Source: Akkermansiaceae bacterium
Lineage (GTDB): Bacteria > Verrucomicrobiota > Verrucomicrobiia > Verrucomicrobiales > DEV007
Assembly: GCA_024233005.1 (NCBI GenBank)
Contig: JACKQE010000009.1
Location: 1-64,000, forward strand
Direction of reading: 5' to 3'
DNA length: 64,000 nucleotides
Below the pieces are notes generated by a model, which was not told the DNA's origin, did not search any database, and was given only the letters and a program-made list of their open reading frames with translations. A program made the translations under genes and the position numbers. Below, in pieces: positions 1 through 9,759 of this stretch (within the stretch, counting starts at the first letter, position 1; each line of letters begins with the position of its first letter).

Positions 1-3
1 GCG

Positions 4-1230
4 GTGGGTCTTCCCATGGCATCGATGGGGGGCGATTTATCGGTCTCCTCCGACTTTGAGGGTGGATCTGTCGCATCCGTGGAAGTCGACAATGCCACCC
101 GGACCATTCGTTTTATGCCAGGAGGTGATCCGGCGAGAGGATGGCCTTGTTGGTGGTATTTTCGGGTAGACGGCGTGGAGGCTAACGAGCAAATCACGTT
201 TCTGCTCAAAGGGTCAGACGCCACGGTGACGATTCCAGGCGGTCCTCCTACCAAACCTTTGGCGGCCTCCTGGGCAATGCCCGAGGCGGCCACCTATGCC
301 GAGGATGGTGTCTCCTGGCGTCACACGGAGAAGGGGCTCCGGGAAGGCGATTGGATGCGGTATCGGGTCGCTTCCTCTGCGGGCGGTTCTCTCTGGATCG
401 CTTGGGGACCTCCTTACACTCCCGGGATGGCCGCCAGATTCCTCAAAGAACTCGCCATGACCTCCCCAGCCGCCGAGGCGACCGAGCTCTGTCGCTCCCG
501 CGAAGGTCGGGCGGTTCCCATGCTGGCAGTACGCGAGGGCGACCGGCCCTCCTCCGGAAGGTTCGGAGTTTGGATCCAAGCCCGCCAGCACGCCTGGGAG
601 AGTGGCTCCAGTTGGGTGGCCCAAGGATTTGCCGAATGGTTGGTCCGCCCTTCGCCCGAGGCGGATTGGCTTCGCCAAAACGCGGAGGTTTTCCTGGTCC
701 CGATCATGGATGTGGACAACACTGCCACTGGGAACGGAGGCAAGGATGCCCGCCCCCAGGATCACAACCGGGATTGGTCCCCGACGCCCCATTGGAACGA
801 GGTCGTCGCTGCCCAACAGCGGGTCCTTGGGCTCGCGAAGGAAGGCCGGTTGGACATTTTTCTGGATTTGCACAACCCGGCGCCGGGGGATCCCACCTTT
901 TTCTTCATCCTGCCGGACAACCTGCTGCAGGAACCGATGGTAGGGCTGAGACGCCGGTTCATTGACTTGGCCTATGACAGAATCAGCAAAATCAAACCCT
1001 TGGTTCCCATGAGCATCAAGCCGAAGGAAACCGGTGCCAGCTACCATCCTTTGTGGAAGCAGATCAGCAGCAACTGGGTCTGTTTCAACGGGAATCCCCA
1101 TACTGTCAGCCTCTGTCTGGAAACCGTTTGGAATGCGCCGAGCAGCACCCCCGAGGGTTACCGGTCCGTCGGCGCCAATCTTGCCGCTGCCGTCAGTGCG
1201 TTTCTCTCAGAGCGGCCGCAGCGTCGTTGA
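4..1230 (+). CDS. M14-family zinc carboxypeptidase, cytosolic carboxypeptidase (CCP)-like; left end open
   Basis: Predicted metallocarboxypeptidase. The first ~150 residues resemble the beta-rich N-terminal domain that precedes the catalytic domain in CCP-type M14 enzymes. The zinc and substrate residues are in order: HAWE (H196, E199), the Asn-Arg pair in DHNRDW (R256), the third zinc ligand in DLH (H290) and the catalytic glutamate in LETVW (E373), counting from the GTG at 4. The reading frame is open to the window edge, and in-frame ATGs also lie at 16 and 25, so the true start is unknown. There is no visible signal peptide, so it is probably cytoplasmic. CCPs in eukaryotes trim glutamate tails; bacterial substrates are generally unknown and none can be inferred here. 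About 310 bases separate it from gap. Confidence 0.85.
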   Translation: MGLPMASMGGDLSVSSDFEGGSVASVEVDNATRTIRFMPGGDPARGWPCWWYFRVDGVEANEQITFLLKGSDATVTIPGGPPTKPLAASWAMPEAATYAEDGVSWRHTEKGLREGDWMRYRVASSAGGSLWIAWGPPYTPGMAARFLKELAMTSPAAEATELCRSREGRAVPMLAVREGDRPSSGRFGVWIQARQHAWESGSSWVAQGFAEWLVRPSPEADWLRQNAEVFLVPIMDVDNTATGNGGKDARPQDHNRDWSPTPHWNEVVAAQQRVLGLAKEGRLDIFLDLHNPAPGDPTFFFILPDNLLQEPMVGLRRRFIDLAYDRISKIKPLVPMSIKPKETGASYHPLWKQISSNWVCFNGNPHTVSLCLETVWNAPSSTPEGYRSVGANLAAAVSAFLSERPQRR

Positions 1231-1376
1231 AACCAGTCATATTAGTGGTCGGGCAGATTCTGCGGCCAAATTGTGACATCAGGTCTGGTCGGTGTGGATT
1301 CCTCTGGTGACATGCCATCCCGGTTGGGGAGGGGGCGGAGACCGCGGGGGAGAGCGTCGCAAAATCACCTTCCGGG

Positions 1377-1405
1377 TTGACGTTCCGGTGAGGGCGGCTT
1401 TATTT
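1377..1405 (+). promoter_or_regulatory. candidate sigma70-type promoter of gap
   Basis: TTGACG at 1377-1382 and TTATTT at 1400-1405 are separated by 17 bases, in the 309-base gap upstream of gap. The -35 matches consensus at five of six positions and the -10 is weaker. This would give a leader of about 130 bases. The rest of the gap (1231-1376 and 1406-1539) shows no gene or clear hairpin. The only other signal is GAAGGAAG just before the gap ATG, a good ribosome binding site. Confidence 0.4.
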
Positions 1406-1482
1406 GGCGCCGCTCCCTCCGGAGTCAACCACCCTCTGCGGAAATGGCTGGCCCGGAAATTGCGTCAGGTGTTTCTCTCTGA

Positions 1483-2541
<1,059 letters not shown>

Positions 2542-2554
2542 GACAAACTCCGGA

Positions 2555-2597
2555 CCGCTTTCCGGGGAGGCTGAGGCTTCCCCGGAGGCGGTTTTTT
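2555..2597 (+). terminator. intrinsic terminator after gap
   Basis: A long GC-rich hairpin (CCGC plus TCCGGGGA pairing with TCCCCGGA plus GCGG, loop near 2569-2577) is followed by TTTTTT at 2592-2597. It starts 13 bases after the gap stop codon and lies between gap and pgk, so it may set the ratio of gap to pgk transcripts. Confidence 0.9.
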
Positions 2598-2708
2598 CCT
2601 CCCGGCCAACCGGCCGCGAACCCCTTTTATCGGATTCCTCCGGCTCAGTGTGCCGGAGTTGACCAACTACCCTGCGGGAACCGTTCCCGTCTCCCCATTT
2701 TCTCTCCC

Positions 2709-3920
2709 ATGGCCAAGCTCAGCCTCCGTGATCTTCAGCCCGCCGGCAAGCGGGTTCTCATGCGTGTCGATTTCAACGTGCCACTCGGCACCCAGCCTGA
2801 TGGTTCTCTGGTTATTACCGACGACACCCGGATCCAGGCGGCCCTTCCTTCGATTGCCTACCTCGCCAAAGCCGGAGCCAGAGTCATTCTCATGTCCCAC
2901 TTGGGCCGTCCCAAGGGAGGTCCAGACCCGGCGGCTTCGCTCAAACCAGTGGCCGACCGTCTCGGTGAACTGCTTGACGTGCCCGTAAAGTTTGCCGCGG
3001 AATGTGTTGGCCCTTTGGCGGAGGCCGCCGTAGCCGACCTCAAGGAGGGCGAAGTGCTCCTGTTGGAAAATGTCAGGTTTCATCCTGAAGAGGAGAAAAA
3101 TGATCCTGGTTTCGCGAAACAACTCGCCGCACTCGGGGATCTTTACGTCAATGACGCCTTCGGCACCGCGCACCGTGCCCACGCCTCCACCGCCGGGGTC
3201 ACGCCGTTTTTCAAGCAGAACGCCATGGGGTTCCTCATCGAGAAGGAACTCAAATACCTCCAGGACGAACTCGCGAGCCCGCGGCGCCCGTTCGTCGTCA
3301 TCATGGGAGGCGCCAAAGTCTCGGACAAAATTTTGCTGATCTCCAATCTGCTGGACAAGGCTGATGTCATTCTGGTCGGTGGGGCCATGGCCTATACCTT
3401 CCTTCTTGCCCAGGGGCATGAGATTGGCAAAAGCCTGGTGGAACGCGAGAAGACAGATTTGGCCAAGGAGCTTCTGAAACAGGCGCAAGCCAAGGGTGTC
3501 AGACTGGTTCTCCCGGTGGACTCCCGGCATACGGCGGAATTCCGCGCCAACGCACCGACCGAGTGCACCGCATTGTGGTCGGAAGGTGGTGCCATCCCGG
3601 CAGACCGGGAAGGTATCGACATCGGGGACCGCGCCATCGATCAATTCTCCGCCGAGATTGCCCTGGCGGGAACCATCGTCTGGAATGGTCCCATGGGGGT
3701 ATTTGAAAAGGAAGGTTTTGACATCGGCACCAAAGCCGTGGCGGAGGCGATCGCCAAATCCGACGCCGTCAAGATCGTTGGAGGCGGCGACAGTGTCACG
3801 GCGGTGAACCAATTTGGCTTTGCCGATGCGATGGACCACATATCCACTGGTGGTGGCGCTTCCCTGGAACTGCTCGAAGGCAAGATTCTGCCTGGAATCG
3901 CCGCCCTGACTGAAAAATAA
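2709..3920 (+). CDS. pgk: phosphoglycerate kinase
   Basis: Transfers phosphate from 1,3-bisphosphoglycerate to ADP in glycolysis. The 403 residues match the family length. The N-terminal signature RVDFNVPL is at residues 19-26, the substrate-site HLGRP follows near residue 78, GGAKVSDK is mid-protein and the nucleotide-binding GGGDSV is near the C-terminus. It lies 168 bases after gap, beyond the terminator, and 43 bases before the tpiA ATG, with which it is probably co-transcribed. Confidence 0.98.
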   Translation: MAKLSLRDLQPAGKRVLMRVDFNVPLGTQPDGSLVITDDTRIQAALPSIAYLAKAGARVILMSHLGRPKGGPDPAASLKPVADRLGELLDVPVKFAAECVGPLAEAAVADLKEGEVLLLENVRFHPEEEKNDPGFAKQLAALGDLYVNDAFGTAHRAHASTAGVTPFFKQNAMGFLIEKELKYLQDELASPRRPFVVIMGGAKVSDKILLISNLLDKADVILVGGAMAYTFLLAQGHEIGKSLVEREKTDLAKELLKQAQAKGVRLVLPVDSRHTAEFRANAPTECTALWSEGGAIPADREGIDIGDRAIDQFSAEIALAGTIVWNGPMGVFEKEGFDIGTKAVAEAIAKSDAVKIVGGGDSVTAVNQFGFADAMDHISTGGGASLELLEGKILPGIAALTEK

Positions 3921-3963
3921 TCGACCATAACCGACCACCTGAACATTTTTGCCCCTTGCTGAT

Positions 3964-4740
3964 ATGAGCCGACGTTTGATCATCGCCGCCAACTGGAAAA
4001 TGAACAAAACGCCCGCCGAAACGGCCGCGTTTTTGGAGGATTTCCTGCCCCGTTTTTCAGGCCCCTGCGGTGTGGACGTGGTCATCGCTCCGACCTTCGT
4101 GTGCCTGCCCAAGGCAGGTGAGATGTTGGCAGGGCAAACGGCGGTCTCACTCTCTGCCCAGAACATGTCCGCAGAAAGTTCGGGAGCTTTCACGGGGGAG
4201 ATCAGTGCCGACATGTTGAAATCGGTCGGAGTGCAGTATGTCATCCTCGGTCACAGCGAGCGGCGTTCCCTTTATGGAGAGACCGATGCCGGGATCAACA
4301 GCAAAGTCAAGGCAGCACTGGCATCCGGTCTCTTGCCGATTCTTTGTGTCGGGGAAACCCTGGAAGAGCGCGATGGCGGTCGGATCGAGGAAGTTCTTAC
4401 GACCCAACTCACTGGCAGTTTGAAAGGCATCGACCAATCCGGGATCGAAAAAACGGTGATCGCCTATGAGCCTGTCTGGGCCATCGGCACCGGACGGACC
4501 GCGACCCCCGGTCAGGCTCAGGAAGCCCAGGCATTCGTCCGCAAAGTTTTGGGAGACCTTTATGGAGCTGCCACGGCTGCCAACGTCCGGATTCAATACG
4601 GGGGCAGCGCCAAGCCCGCCAACGCGGCGGAGCTCATTTCGCAGCCCGATGTGGACGGGTTCCTTGTCGGGGGAGCCAGTCTTGAGGCGGAGAGCTTTTT
4701 TGGCATTGTCCAAGCAGGCATCGATGCCAGCGCGACGTAA
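3964..4740 (+). CDS. tpiA: triosephosphate isomerase
   Basis: Interconverts dihydroxyacetone phosphate and glyceraldehyde-3-phosphate. It is 258 aa from the ATG at 3964; a TTG at 3949 would add five residues and is less likely, because the conserved start (IIAANWKMN) follows closely after the ATG. Catalytic features are NWKMN (Lys), GHSERR (His), YEPVWAIGTG (Glu) and the phosphate-binding GGSAKP. Last gene of the glycolytic cluster, converging on the minus-strand FG-GAP gene 37 bases away. Confidence 0.98.
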   Translation: MSRRLIIAANWKMNKTPAETAAFLEDFLPRFSGPCGVDVVIAPTFVCLPKAGEMLAGQTAVSLSAQNMSAESSGAFTGEISADMLKSVGVQYVILGHSERRSLYGETDAGINSKVKAALASGLLPILCVGETLEERDGGRIEEVLTTQLTGSLKGIDQSGIEKTVIAYEPVWAIGTGRTATPGQAQEAQAFVRKVLGDLYGAATAANVRIQYGGSAKPANAAELISQPDVDGFLVGGASLEAESFFGIVQAGIDASAT

Positions 4741-4777
4741 TCCTCAATGCCGGCCGGGATCGTGACCGACCCGACCT

Positions 4778-6517
4778 TCAAGGCTCCTTCTTCCCGGGAG
4801 AACCCTCGGCGGGGAGCAGGATGATTTTGTTCAATTCTGTGCCGGGCGCCGGACGGGGTTTGTCCTGATCATCCGTCGCCGTGCCTCCCCCCATCCAGAC
4901 GGTGAGCCGATGCTGCCGACCGAGAGGTCCTGCGACATGCATCCCGCCGGTCAGGATGTCCATGTTGCCGTCGCCGTCAAAGTCAGCCACGTCAAAGGTG
5001 GCGATGTTGGTGGGGCTGTAGGCAATGCGCTGTTTCTTGAAATGCATGGCCCCATCATTTTCCAGCCAGATCAGCGATGGCATGTCGTGGACATCCCAAT
5101 GGTAGTATAAATTGGATGCGATAATGTCCAAATCTCCATCCTGATCCACATCACAGGGCAATGCCCGATAACAGTTGTGGTAGCTCAGCACCTGGTGGGG
5201 GATCATTTGCGAGAAATTGCCCGTGTTTTCAAGCCACCGGACGCCATGATAGGATTTGGGTTGGCCGTCCGTGTCCATCACATCCCCGTTGGATAGAATG
5301 ACGTCCATATCACCGTCCTGGTCGAGATCGGAGAGTTCGAAACCGGAGGATCCCCAGCTCGGGGTGGGAGCCCGGTCGAATGCCCGGAAGGCAAATTTGC
5401 CGCCGCCCTCGTTGAGGAACCCGCCCAGCATTTCATGCTGTTGGGTGAAGAGGCAAAAGAAGTCGGGGCGCCCATCGGTATTGAATGGCACCGGAGCCAG
5501 CCGCATGGCCCCGTTGATTTGCATCAGAGTATGGAGTTCCCGGCTGCCGTCGGCTTTGGTTTCCAGCCAGTCGAGCTGGCCGGTGGTCCGCCACCCGAAC
5601 ATGGCAACCATGTAGTCAAAGTCACCGTCGCCATCAATGTCCGCAGGCAGAATATCCGTGATCCGCGGAACATTCCTGATCAGATACTGCGGCGTGAATT
5701 TCTGATGACCATCGTTGACCAGCAGAATCCCGGCCCCAATGAGGGCTTCGTTGGGGCTCATGATTCCCATGCCGGCGATCACCACATCCAGGTCCTTGTC
5801 CCCGTCGCAGTCAAAAACCGTTGCCTTGACCGGAGCTTCGATGAGGGCGATCAGGGTTTCCTGCCATTGTCCCGCCAGATAACGGAGCCAGGAAACCCGG
5901 CCAGGGCGTCCTTCGAAATTTTCGCAAATGATGGCATCGGGGCGACCATCCTGATCCAGATCCGTGACGTTGATATGGGTGATCATCGGACGCTCTGATT
6001 CTTGAGCCCAGCCGACGGATTGTTTGTGAAAAGGGATCTTGGATGGGAGAAAATCATCGGGCAGCGCCTTCATGCCGACGGGACTGTGGGCCACGTAATC
6101 GGCCAATAGTGTTTCCATCGCCGGGGCATTCACCGGCATCTGACGCAGTTTCATGAAGCCCTTCATTTCAGTGAAAAGCTTGGGCCAGAACTCTTTTGCG
6201 ATCACGCTGGGATCGGGCGCGACATGGCAGTTGCCGCACAAAGCCTGCCTCAGTGCCTCCATGGTGGGAGGTTTGGCATCGGAAGATGGGATCGGAGTGG
6301 TTCCAGGACCGAAGGTGGCGGGAGGCCGGGTGATCGAGATGTCTCCCAATCCCTGACCCGGAGCCATAGGTTCCGTAACCCACAACAACAGGATCAAGTG
6401 GATAACGGTGGCGGATCTACCGCCTGAGAAGGAGAAATAAGGGCGATGGAGGGCGGCCACTGGGGTAGAATGAACCACACAGGTCATCGAATGCCAAAGA
6501 AACTCTGCGGAATTCAA
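4778..6517 (-). CDS. secreted FG-GAP/VCBS-repeat protein with N-terminal CxxCH heme site
   Basis: A single c-type heme motif CGNCH (C94, C97, H98, counted from the ATG at 6517) is followed by about 400 residues of calcium-binding FG-GAP/VCBS repeats with Asp-rich loops such as DLDQDGR, DCDGDKDLD, DIDGDGDFD and DFDGDGN. This predicts a seven-blade-type beta-propeller joined to a small cytochrome-like domain. The start is uncertain: a hydrophobic stretch (VIHLILLLWV, residues 38-47) looks like a signal sequence core but lies far from the ATG, so initiation may be further downstream. Function is unknown; proteins of this design are common in Verrucomicrobia and Planctomycetes. It is transcribed divergently from rpsN. 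Confidence 0.8.
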   Translation of the reverse strand: MNSAEFLWHSMTCVVHSTPVAALHRPYFSFSGGRSATVIHLILLLWVTEPMAPGQGLGDISITRPPATFGPGTTPIPSSDAKPPTMEALRQALCGNCHVAPDPSVIAKEFWPKLFTEMKGFMKLRQMPVNAPAMETLLADYVAHSPVGMKALPDDFLPSKIPFHKQSVGWAQESERPMITHINVTDLDQDGRPDAIICENFEGRPGRVSWLRYLAGQWQETLIALIEAPVKATVFDCDGDKDLDVVIAGMGIMSPNEALIGAGILLVNDGHQKFTPQYLIRNVPRITDILPADIDGDGDFDYMVAMFGWRTTGQLDWLETKADGSRELHTLMQINGAMRLAPVPFNTDGRPDFFCLFTQQHEMLGGFLNEGGGKFAFRAFDRAPTPSWGSSGFELSDLDQDGDMDVILSNGDVMDTDGQPKSYHGVRWLENTGNFSQMIPHQVLSYHNCYRALPCDVDQDGDLDIIASNLYYHWDVHDMPSLIWLENDGAMHFKKQRIAYSPTNIATFDVADFDGDGNMDILTGGMHVAGPLGRQHRLTVWMGGGTATDDQDKPRPAPGTELNKIILLPAEGSPGKKEP

Positions 6518-6585
6518 AGGGATGGGTGAAATTTGGCCATTTTTTGCTTGAAAAACGAAAGCGATGAGCTACCGCTGAGGGCTCT

Positions 6586-6855
6586 ATGGCGAAGAAATCT
6601 TGGATCGAGCGCAACAAGCGCAAGCAGAATACCGTGGCAAAATATGCCAAGCTCCGTGAGGAGTTGAAGGCAAAAGGGGATTACGTGGGGCTTTCCATGC
6701 TTCCCCGTGATGCCAGTCCGACCCGGTTGGTGAACCGTTGTGAAATTTCCGGTCGTCGCCGTGCCTATCTGCGCCGATTCAGAATGTCGCGCCTTACTTT
6801 CCGGGAAATGGCCTCCAACGGACTCATTCCGGGAGTCACCAAATCGAGCTGGTAA
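6586..6855 (+). CDS. rpsN: 30S ribosomal protein S14, zinc-independent (C-) form
   Basis: The 89 residues match the long S14 form. The conserved C-terminal half ([15 protein letters not shown], then SRLTFRE) is intact. The CxxC pairs of zinc-binding S14 are absent; only one cysteine is present. It stands alone here, not in a ribosomal operon, with a minus-strand gene on one side and fmdB downstream. In several bacteria a solitary C- S14 is a zinc-starvation paralogue of a C+ copy elsewhere; whether a second copy exists cannot be seen in this window. Confidence 0.96.
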   Translation: MAKKSWIERNKRKQNTVAKYAKLREELKAKGDYVGLSMLPRDASPTRLVNRCEISGRRRAYLRRFRMSRLTFREMASNGLIPGVTKSSW

Positions 6856-6895
6856 CACAGCCATACGATCTGTTCAATTCGGTCGAGTCTCCCGC

Positions 6896-6924
6896 TTGAC
6901 GCGACCTGTTTGGTTCGCTAGGCT
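6896..6924 (+). promoter_or_regulatory. candidate promoter upstream of the FmdB-family gene
   Basis: TTGACG at 6896-6901 and TAGGCT at 6919-6924 are 17 bases apart, about 100 bases before the FmdB ATG. The -35 is good and the -10 is poor. It lies in the 167-base gap after rpsN, which holds nothing else recognisable. Confidence 0.3.
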
Positions 6925-7022
6925 TATTGGCGGGAGAATGGCTGTTGTAGCGGCCTTTCTGCTTGCGGAGGCATTTCTCCGTCCAGGATCGGAAACGCGT
7001 TCAGTCTCTCCTGCACTCACCG

Positions 7023-7274
7023 ATGCCTACCTACGAATACATTGCCGAAGATCCCAACAAAGCCTGCCGGGTTTGCGCGAAAGGCTTTGAGCTCCGTCGG
7101 CCGGTGAGTCGGCCCCCGCTGGAGAAGTGCCCCCTGTGCCGGGCTCCCGTCAAAAAGCTGGTTTCGAGAATCAATACTCCAACCATCTCCAAACCGCTTT
7201 CCGTGAGCGACGCCAAGTCAGCGGGATTCACGGTTTTGGAAAAGAGGGATGAAGGCGTGTATGAGAAACTTTGA
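7023..7274 (+). CDS. FmdB-family zinc-ribbon protein
   Basis: Small 83-residue protein beginning MPTYEY, the usual start of the FmdB/CxxC regulatory family. Two CxxC pairs, CRVC and CPLC, should form one zinc ribbon. The Y/F-rich N-terminus and the basic linker after the second pair (VKKLVS) also fit. The ATG at 7023 is chosen because the family starts with this MPxYEY motif; an in-frame start at 6963 would add an unconserved tail. Molecular function in this family is largely unproven. It is followed 39 bases later by the CNNM/CorC-type gene, probably in one transcript. Confidence 0.85.
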   Translation: MPTYEYIAEDPNKACRVCAKGFELRRPVSRPPLEKCPLCRAPVKKLVSRINTPTISKPLSVSDAKSAGFTVLEKRDEGVYEKL

Positions 7275-7313
7275 AATGGGTGATCTGAATCCAAACGAGG
7301 TGTTTAGCCTCCC

Positions 7314-8738
7314 ATGAGTTGTCCTCTGATTGCGGTTTGGCTTGCCTTTGGTCCCACGAACGAGGTGCCCTCAGCCACTTGGACGATGTCCGCCAGTGAG
7401 GTGGGGTGGCAATTGGTGTTGGTTCTGGGATTGGTCATCTTGAACGGCTTTTTCGTTGCCGCCGAGTTCGCGCTGGTCAAAGTCAGGGCCAGTCAGTTGC
7501 AGGAAGCGGAGGAAGAGGGGCGCAGCGCCGCCTCTCAGACCTTGAAGATGGTCCACGCTTTGGACCCCTACCTTTCGGCCTGCCAGCTTGGCATCACCCT
7601 GGCCAGTCTCGCCTTGGGTTGGTTGGGAGAGCCTTTCATTGCCCGCCTTCTCGGTCCTTTGCTCATTGGGGCCGGTCTTTCCGACGCCTGGGTTCGCGGG
7701 GTGGCCTTTTTGATCGCATTCAGTTGCATCACCTTCCTGCACGTGGTGGCGGGCGAGTTGATGCCTAAATCCCTTGCCATTCGGAAATCGTTCGAGACCT
7801 CTCTGATCGTCGCCAAACCGCTGCATCTGTTTTATTTGATCTTCCGTTGGCCCATCGCCGTCCTCAATGGGAGCGGGAATTGGGTTCTGAAAAAGCTTTT
7901 CAGAATCGACCCGATCACGGGCCACGAGTCGATCCATTCCACGGAAGAGCTCAGCATGCTGATCGACCAATCGGAGAAGGGACTGCAGGTCACCAGCACC
8001 GAGCGCGAGATCCTGCAAAATGCCCTGCTGCTCAATGAACGCACCGTCAAAGAGATCATTACGCCCCGGGTCAATGTGATCTCCCTGGACGAGGAAGCCT
8101 CGTTCCAGAAGAATCTGGAAATGGCCATCATCTCCAAACACACCCGCTTCCCGGTGGTCAAAGGTCACCTCGACAACACCATCGGACTGGTTCACGTCAA
8201 GGATCTGCTGGCAGAAATGCAGACCAGCGAGCCGTGTTTGAAACGAATTCTCCGACCCATCACGGTCGTGCCCGAGCAGTTGGAACTCGACAAGCTTCTC
8301 AAGCTGTTCCTCGAATCCCAATCCCACATGGGGTTGGTCGTCGATGAGTTCGGGGGCGCGCTCGGCTTGGTGATGCTCGAAGATGTCATTGAGGAACTCG
8401 TGGGGGAGATCAAGGACGAGTTCGATGAGGAATCCAAAGATTTCCGGAGGCTTGGAGACGGATTCGTCATCAAGGCCAGAGTCCCCTTGTATGAGATGGA
8501 GGAACTCGTCGGGCTTGCGCTGGAAAGCGAGGATGTCTCCACCGTGGGAGGATTTGTCACCCATCGGCTTGGGTATTTGCCCAGGATTGGGGAAAAAATC
8601 ATCCTGGAGGAGGAAGGTTACGAAGTCACCGTTCTGGATGCCGATGAACGTGTCGTCATCGAACTGGTCTTCCGAAAACTTGTTCAGGGAACCAATGCGC
8701 CAATGGCGGAAGGCGAGTTGGTGAACCCCGAATCCTGA
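7314..8738 (+). CDS. CNNM/HlyC-CorC family membrane protein (DUF21, CBS pair, transporter-associated domain)
   Basis: 474 residues in the order expected of the family: an N-terminal DUF21 membrane domain with several hydrophobic helices (from VLVLGLVILNGFFVAAEFAL on), a linker with the HSTEELSMLI element, two CBS domains (ITPRVNVISLDEE... and LRPITVVPEQ...), then the C-terminal CorC/HlyC domain. Relatives are linked to magnesium or other divalent cation export and are often misnamed hemolysins. Located in the inner membrane. It follows the FmdB gene closely and converges on a small minus-strand gene. Confidence 0.93.
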   Translation: MSCPLIAVWLAFGPTNEVPSATWTMSASEVGWQLVLVLGLVILNGFFVAAEFALVKVRASQLQEAEEEGRSAASQTLKMVHALDPYLSACQLGITLASLALGWLGEPFIARLLGPLLIGAGLSDAWVRGVAFLIAFSCITFLHVVAGELMPKSLAIRKSFETSLIVAKPLHLFYLIFRWPIAVLNGSGNWVLKKLFRIDPITGHESIHSTEELSMLIDQSEKGLQVTSTEREILQNALLLNERTVKEIITPRVNVISLDEEASFQKNLEMAIISKHTRFPVVKGHLDNTIGLVHVKDLLAEMQTSEPCLKRILRPITVVPEQLELDKLLKLFLESQSHMGLVVDEFGGALGLVMLEDVIEELVGEIKDEFDEESKDFRRLGDGFVIKARVPLYEMEELVGLALESEDVSTVGGFVTHRLGYLPRIGEKIILEEEGYEVTVLDADERVVIELVFRKLVQGTNAPMAEGELVNPES

Positions 8739-8753
8739 TCGCCGCTGACTGCC

Positions 8754-9125
8754 CTAATGCCGTTCTTCAGGGCAGTAAAATACCAAGGGCGGTCCAGTGG
8801 CAAGCCCCGTGAGGGTCACTTTGGTGCTATTCGGATCCCAATCCGCAAAAAAGACACCTTTTTTGTCCTTCTCCGTAACCGGAATCGTGGTGGCTTCGAC
8901 CAAAGCTTTGGTGTGCGTGTTGACCATCACAACCAAGAGCTGCGGGGAAGTGGCGTAGGAGGTGGATGGCTGCTGGATGACCTGAAAGCGGTAGTTCCCG
9001 TTGGGTGACACCTCATTGACCAACGTTTTGGGGGCGCTTGGGGTGGCAAACCAAACGGCAAAGCCTCCTGCCGCAGCAAGGCACATGGTGGCCGAGAATT
9101 TGGAGAGCCCCAAAAACAATTTCAT
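8754..9125 (-). CDS. small exported or membrane-anchored hypothetical protein
   Basis: 123 residues. An N-terminal hydrophobic segment (about residues 10-27, ATMCLAAAGGFAVWFA) could be a signal peptide or membrane anchor. The remainder looks like a single beta-rich domain (NYRFQVIQQPS, LLVVMVNTHTKALVE, VTLTGLATGPPLVFYC). I do not recognise a family. The stop codon lies inside a short dyad (8748-8755 with 8769-8776) at the convergent junction with the CorC-type gene. It is the last gene of the long minus-strand run. Confidence 0.55.
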   Translation of the reverse strand: MKLFLGLSKFSATMCLAAAGGFAVWFATPSAPKTLVNEVSPNGNYRFQVIQQPSTSYATSPQLLVVMVNTHTKALVEATTIPVTEKDKKGVFFADWDPNSTKVTLTGLATGPPLVFYCPEERH

Positions 9126-9194
9126 CTAATTGGTGGAAGACAAACAACCCTAATCGGCATTCTCACCAAAACAAGTCAAAAAACCATAAATAGA

Positions 9195-9749
9195 TTACGT
9201 CAGTTCCTCACTGATTGAGGAACTGGAGGGGGCATTTCGAGGGGGGCGAGCGGCCTGTTCCGGATGGTCATAGAACCAGACGGCTTCCCGTTTGGACAAT
9301 ACGATGAGAGTGAACACCCCCAAGGTAGTCCCGAACGGTATTTGCAAACATTGCACGGCCGCCATCACCAGACTAAACTGGCGTCCTTCCAATCGGGCCA
9401 ATTTTCGGCCTGAGATGATGGTCAAGATACCCAGAGTCAGAGCAATGACCGTAATCCCAAGCCCAATGATCGTAAACACTCCTCCCATGATTTGGGAAGG
9501 AATGTCCATATCAGGGGAGGGCGCTCTTCCCGCAGGTGCTTCCGCCATTTGGGTTAGTTCGGGCATTTTTAGGAAGACCAGTCCCATGGCCACATAGAGC
9601 AGTCCAAAAAGGGCTCCCAAGCAGTCCAATCCACCCACCACATAGTGCATGATGCTGAGCGTCCGGATATGATCCAGAACAGGGTGGTAACCCACCGTGG
9701 TTGGGCCGGGAGGGAGAGGGGGGACTTGCTGGTTGGGAGGAGGTTCCAT
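9195..9749 (-). CDS. hypothetical membrane protein with three or four transmembrane segments
   Basis: 184 residues. A proline-rich cytoplasmic head (PPPNQQVPPLPPGP) is followed by hydrophobic segments near residues 36-58, 88-113 and 127-150, and a polar Ser-rich tail. It resembles the general DUF4064-like class of small membrane proteins, but I cannot assign a family. The start at 9749 lies 10 bases after the M20 dipeptidase stop, so the two are probably co-transcribed. Confidence 0.6.
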   Translation of the reverse strand: MEPPPNQQVPPLPPGPTTVGYHPVLDHIRTLSIMHYVVGGLDCLGALFGLLYVAMGLVFLKMPELTQMAEAPAGRAPSPDMDIPSQIMGGVFTIIGLGITVIALTLGILTIISGRKLARLEGRQFSLVMAAVQCLQIPFGTTLGVFTLIVLSKREAVWFYDHPEQAARPPRNAPSSSSISEELT

Positions 9750-9759
9750 GGGGGTGGGA

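Noticed and set aside
2667..4244. Long minus-strand reading frame antisense to pgk and tpiA
   Set aside because: Shadow frame of two well-identified genes; the translated sequence has no domain or signal and follows the codon bias of the real frame.
8748..8776. Hairpin ACTGCCCT/AGGGCAGT as a terminator
   Set aside because: No T tract on either strand; it may only be a weak convergent-end structure.
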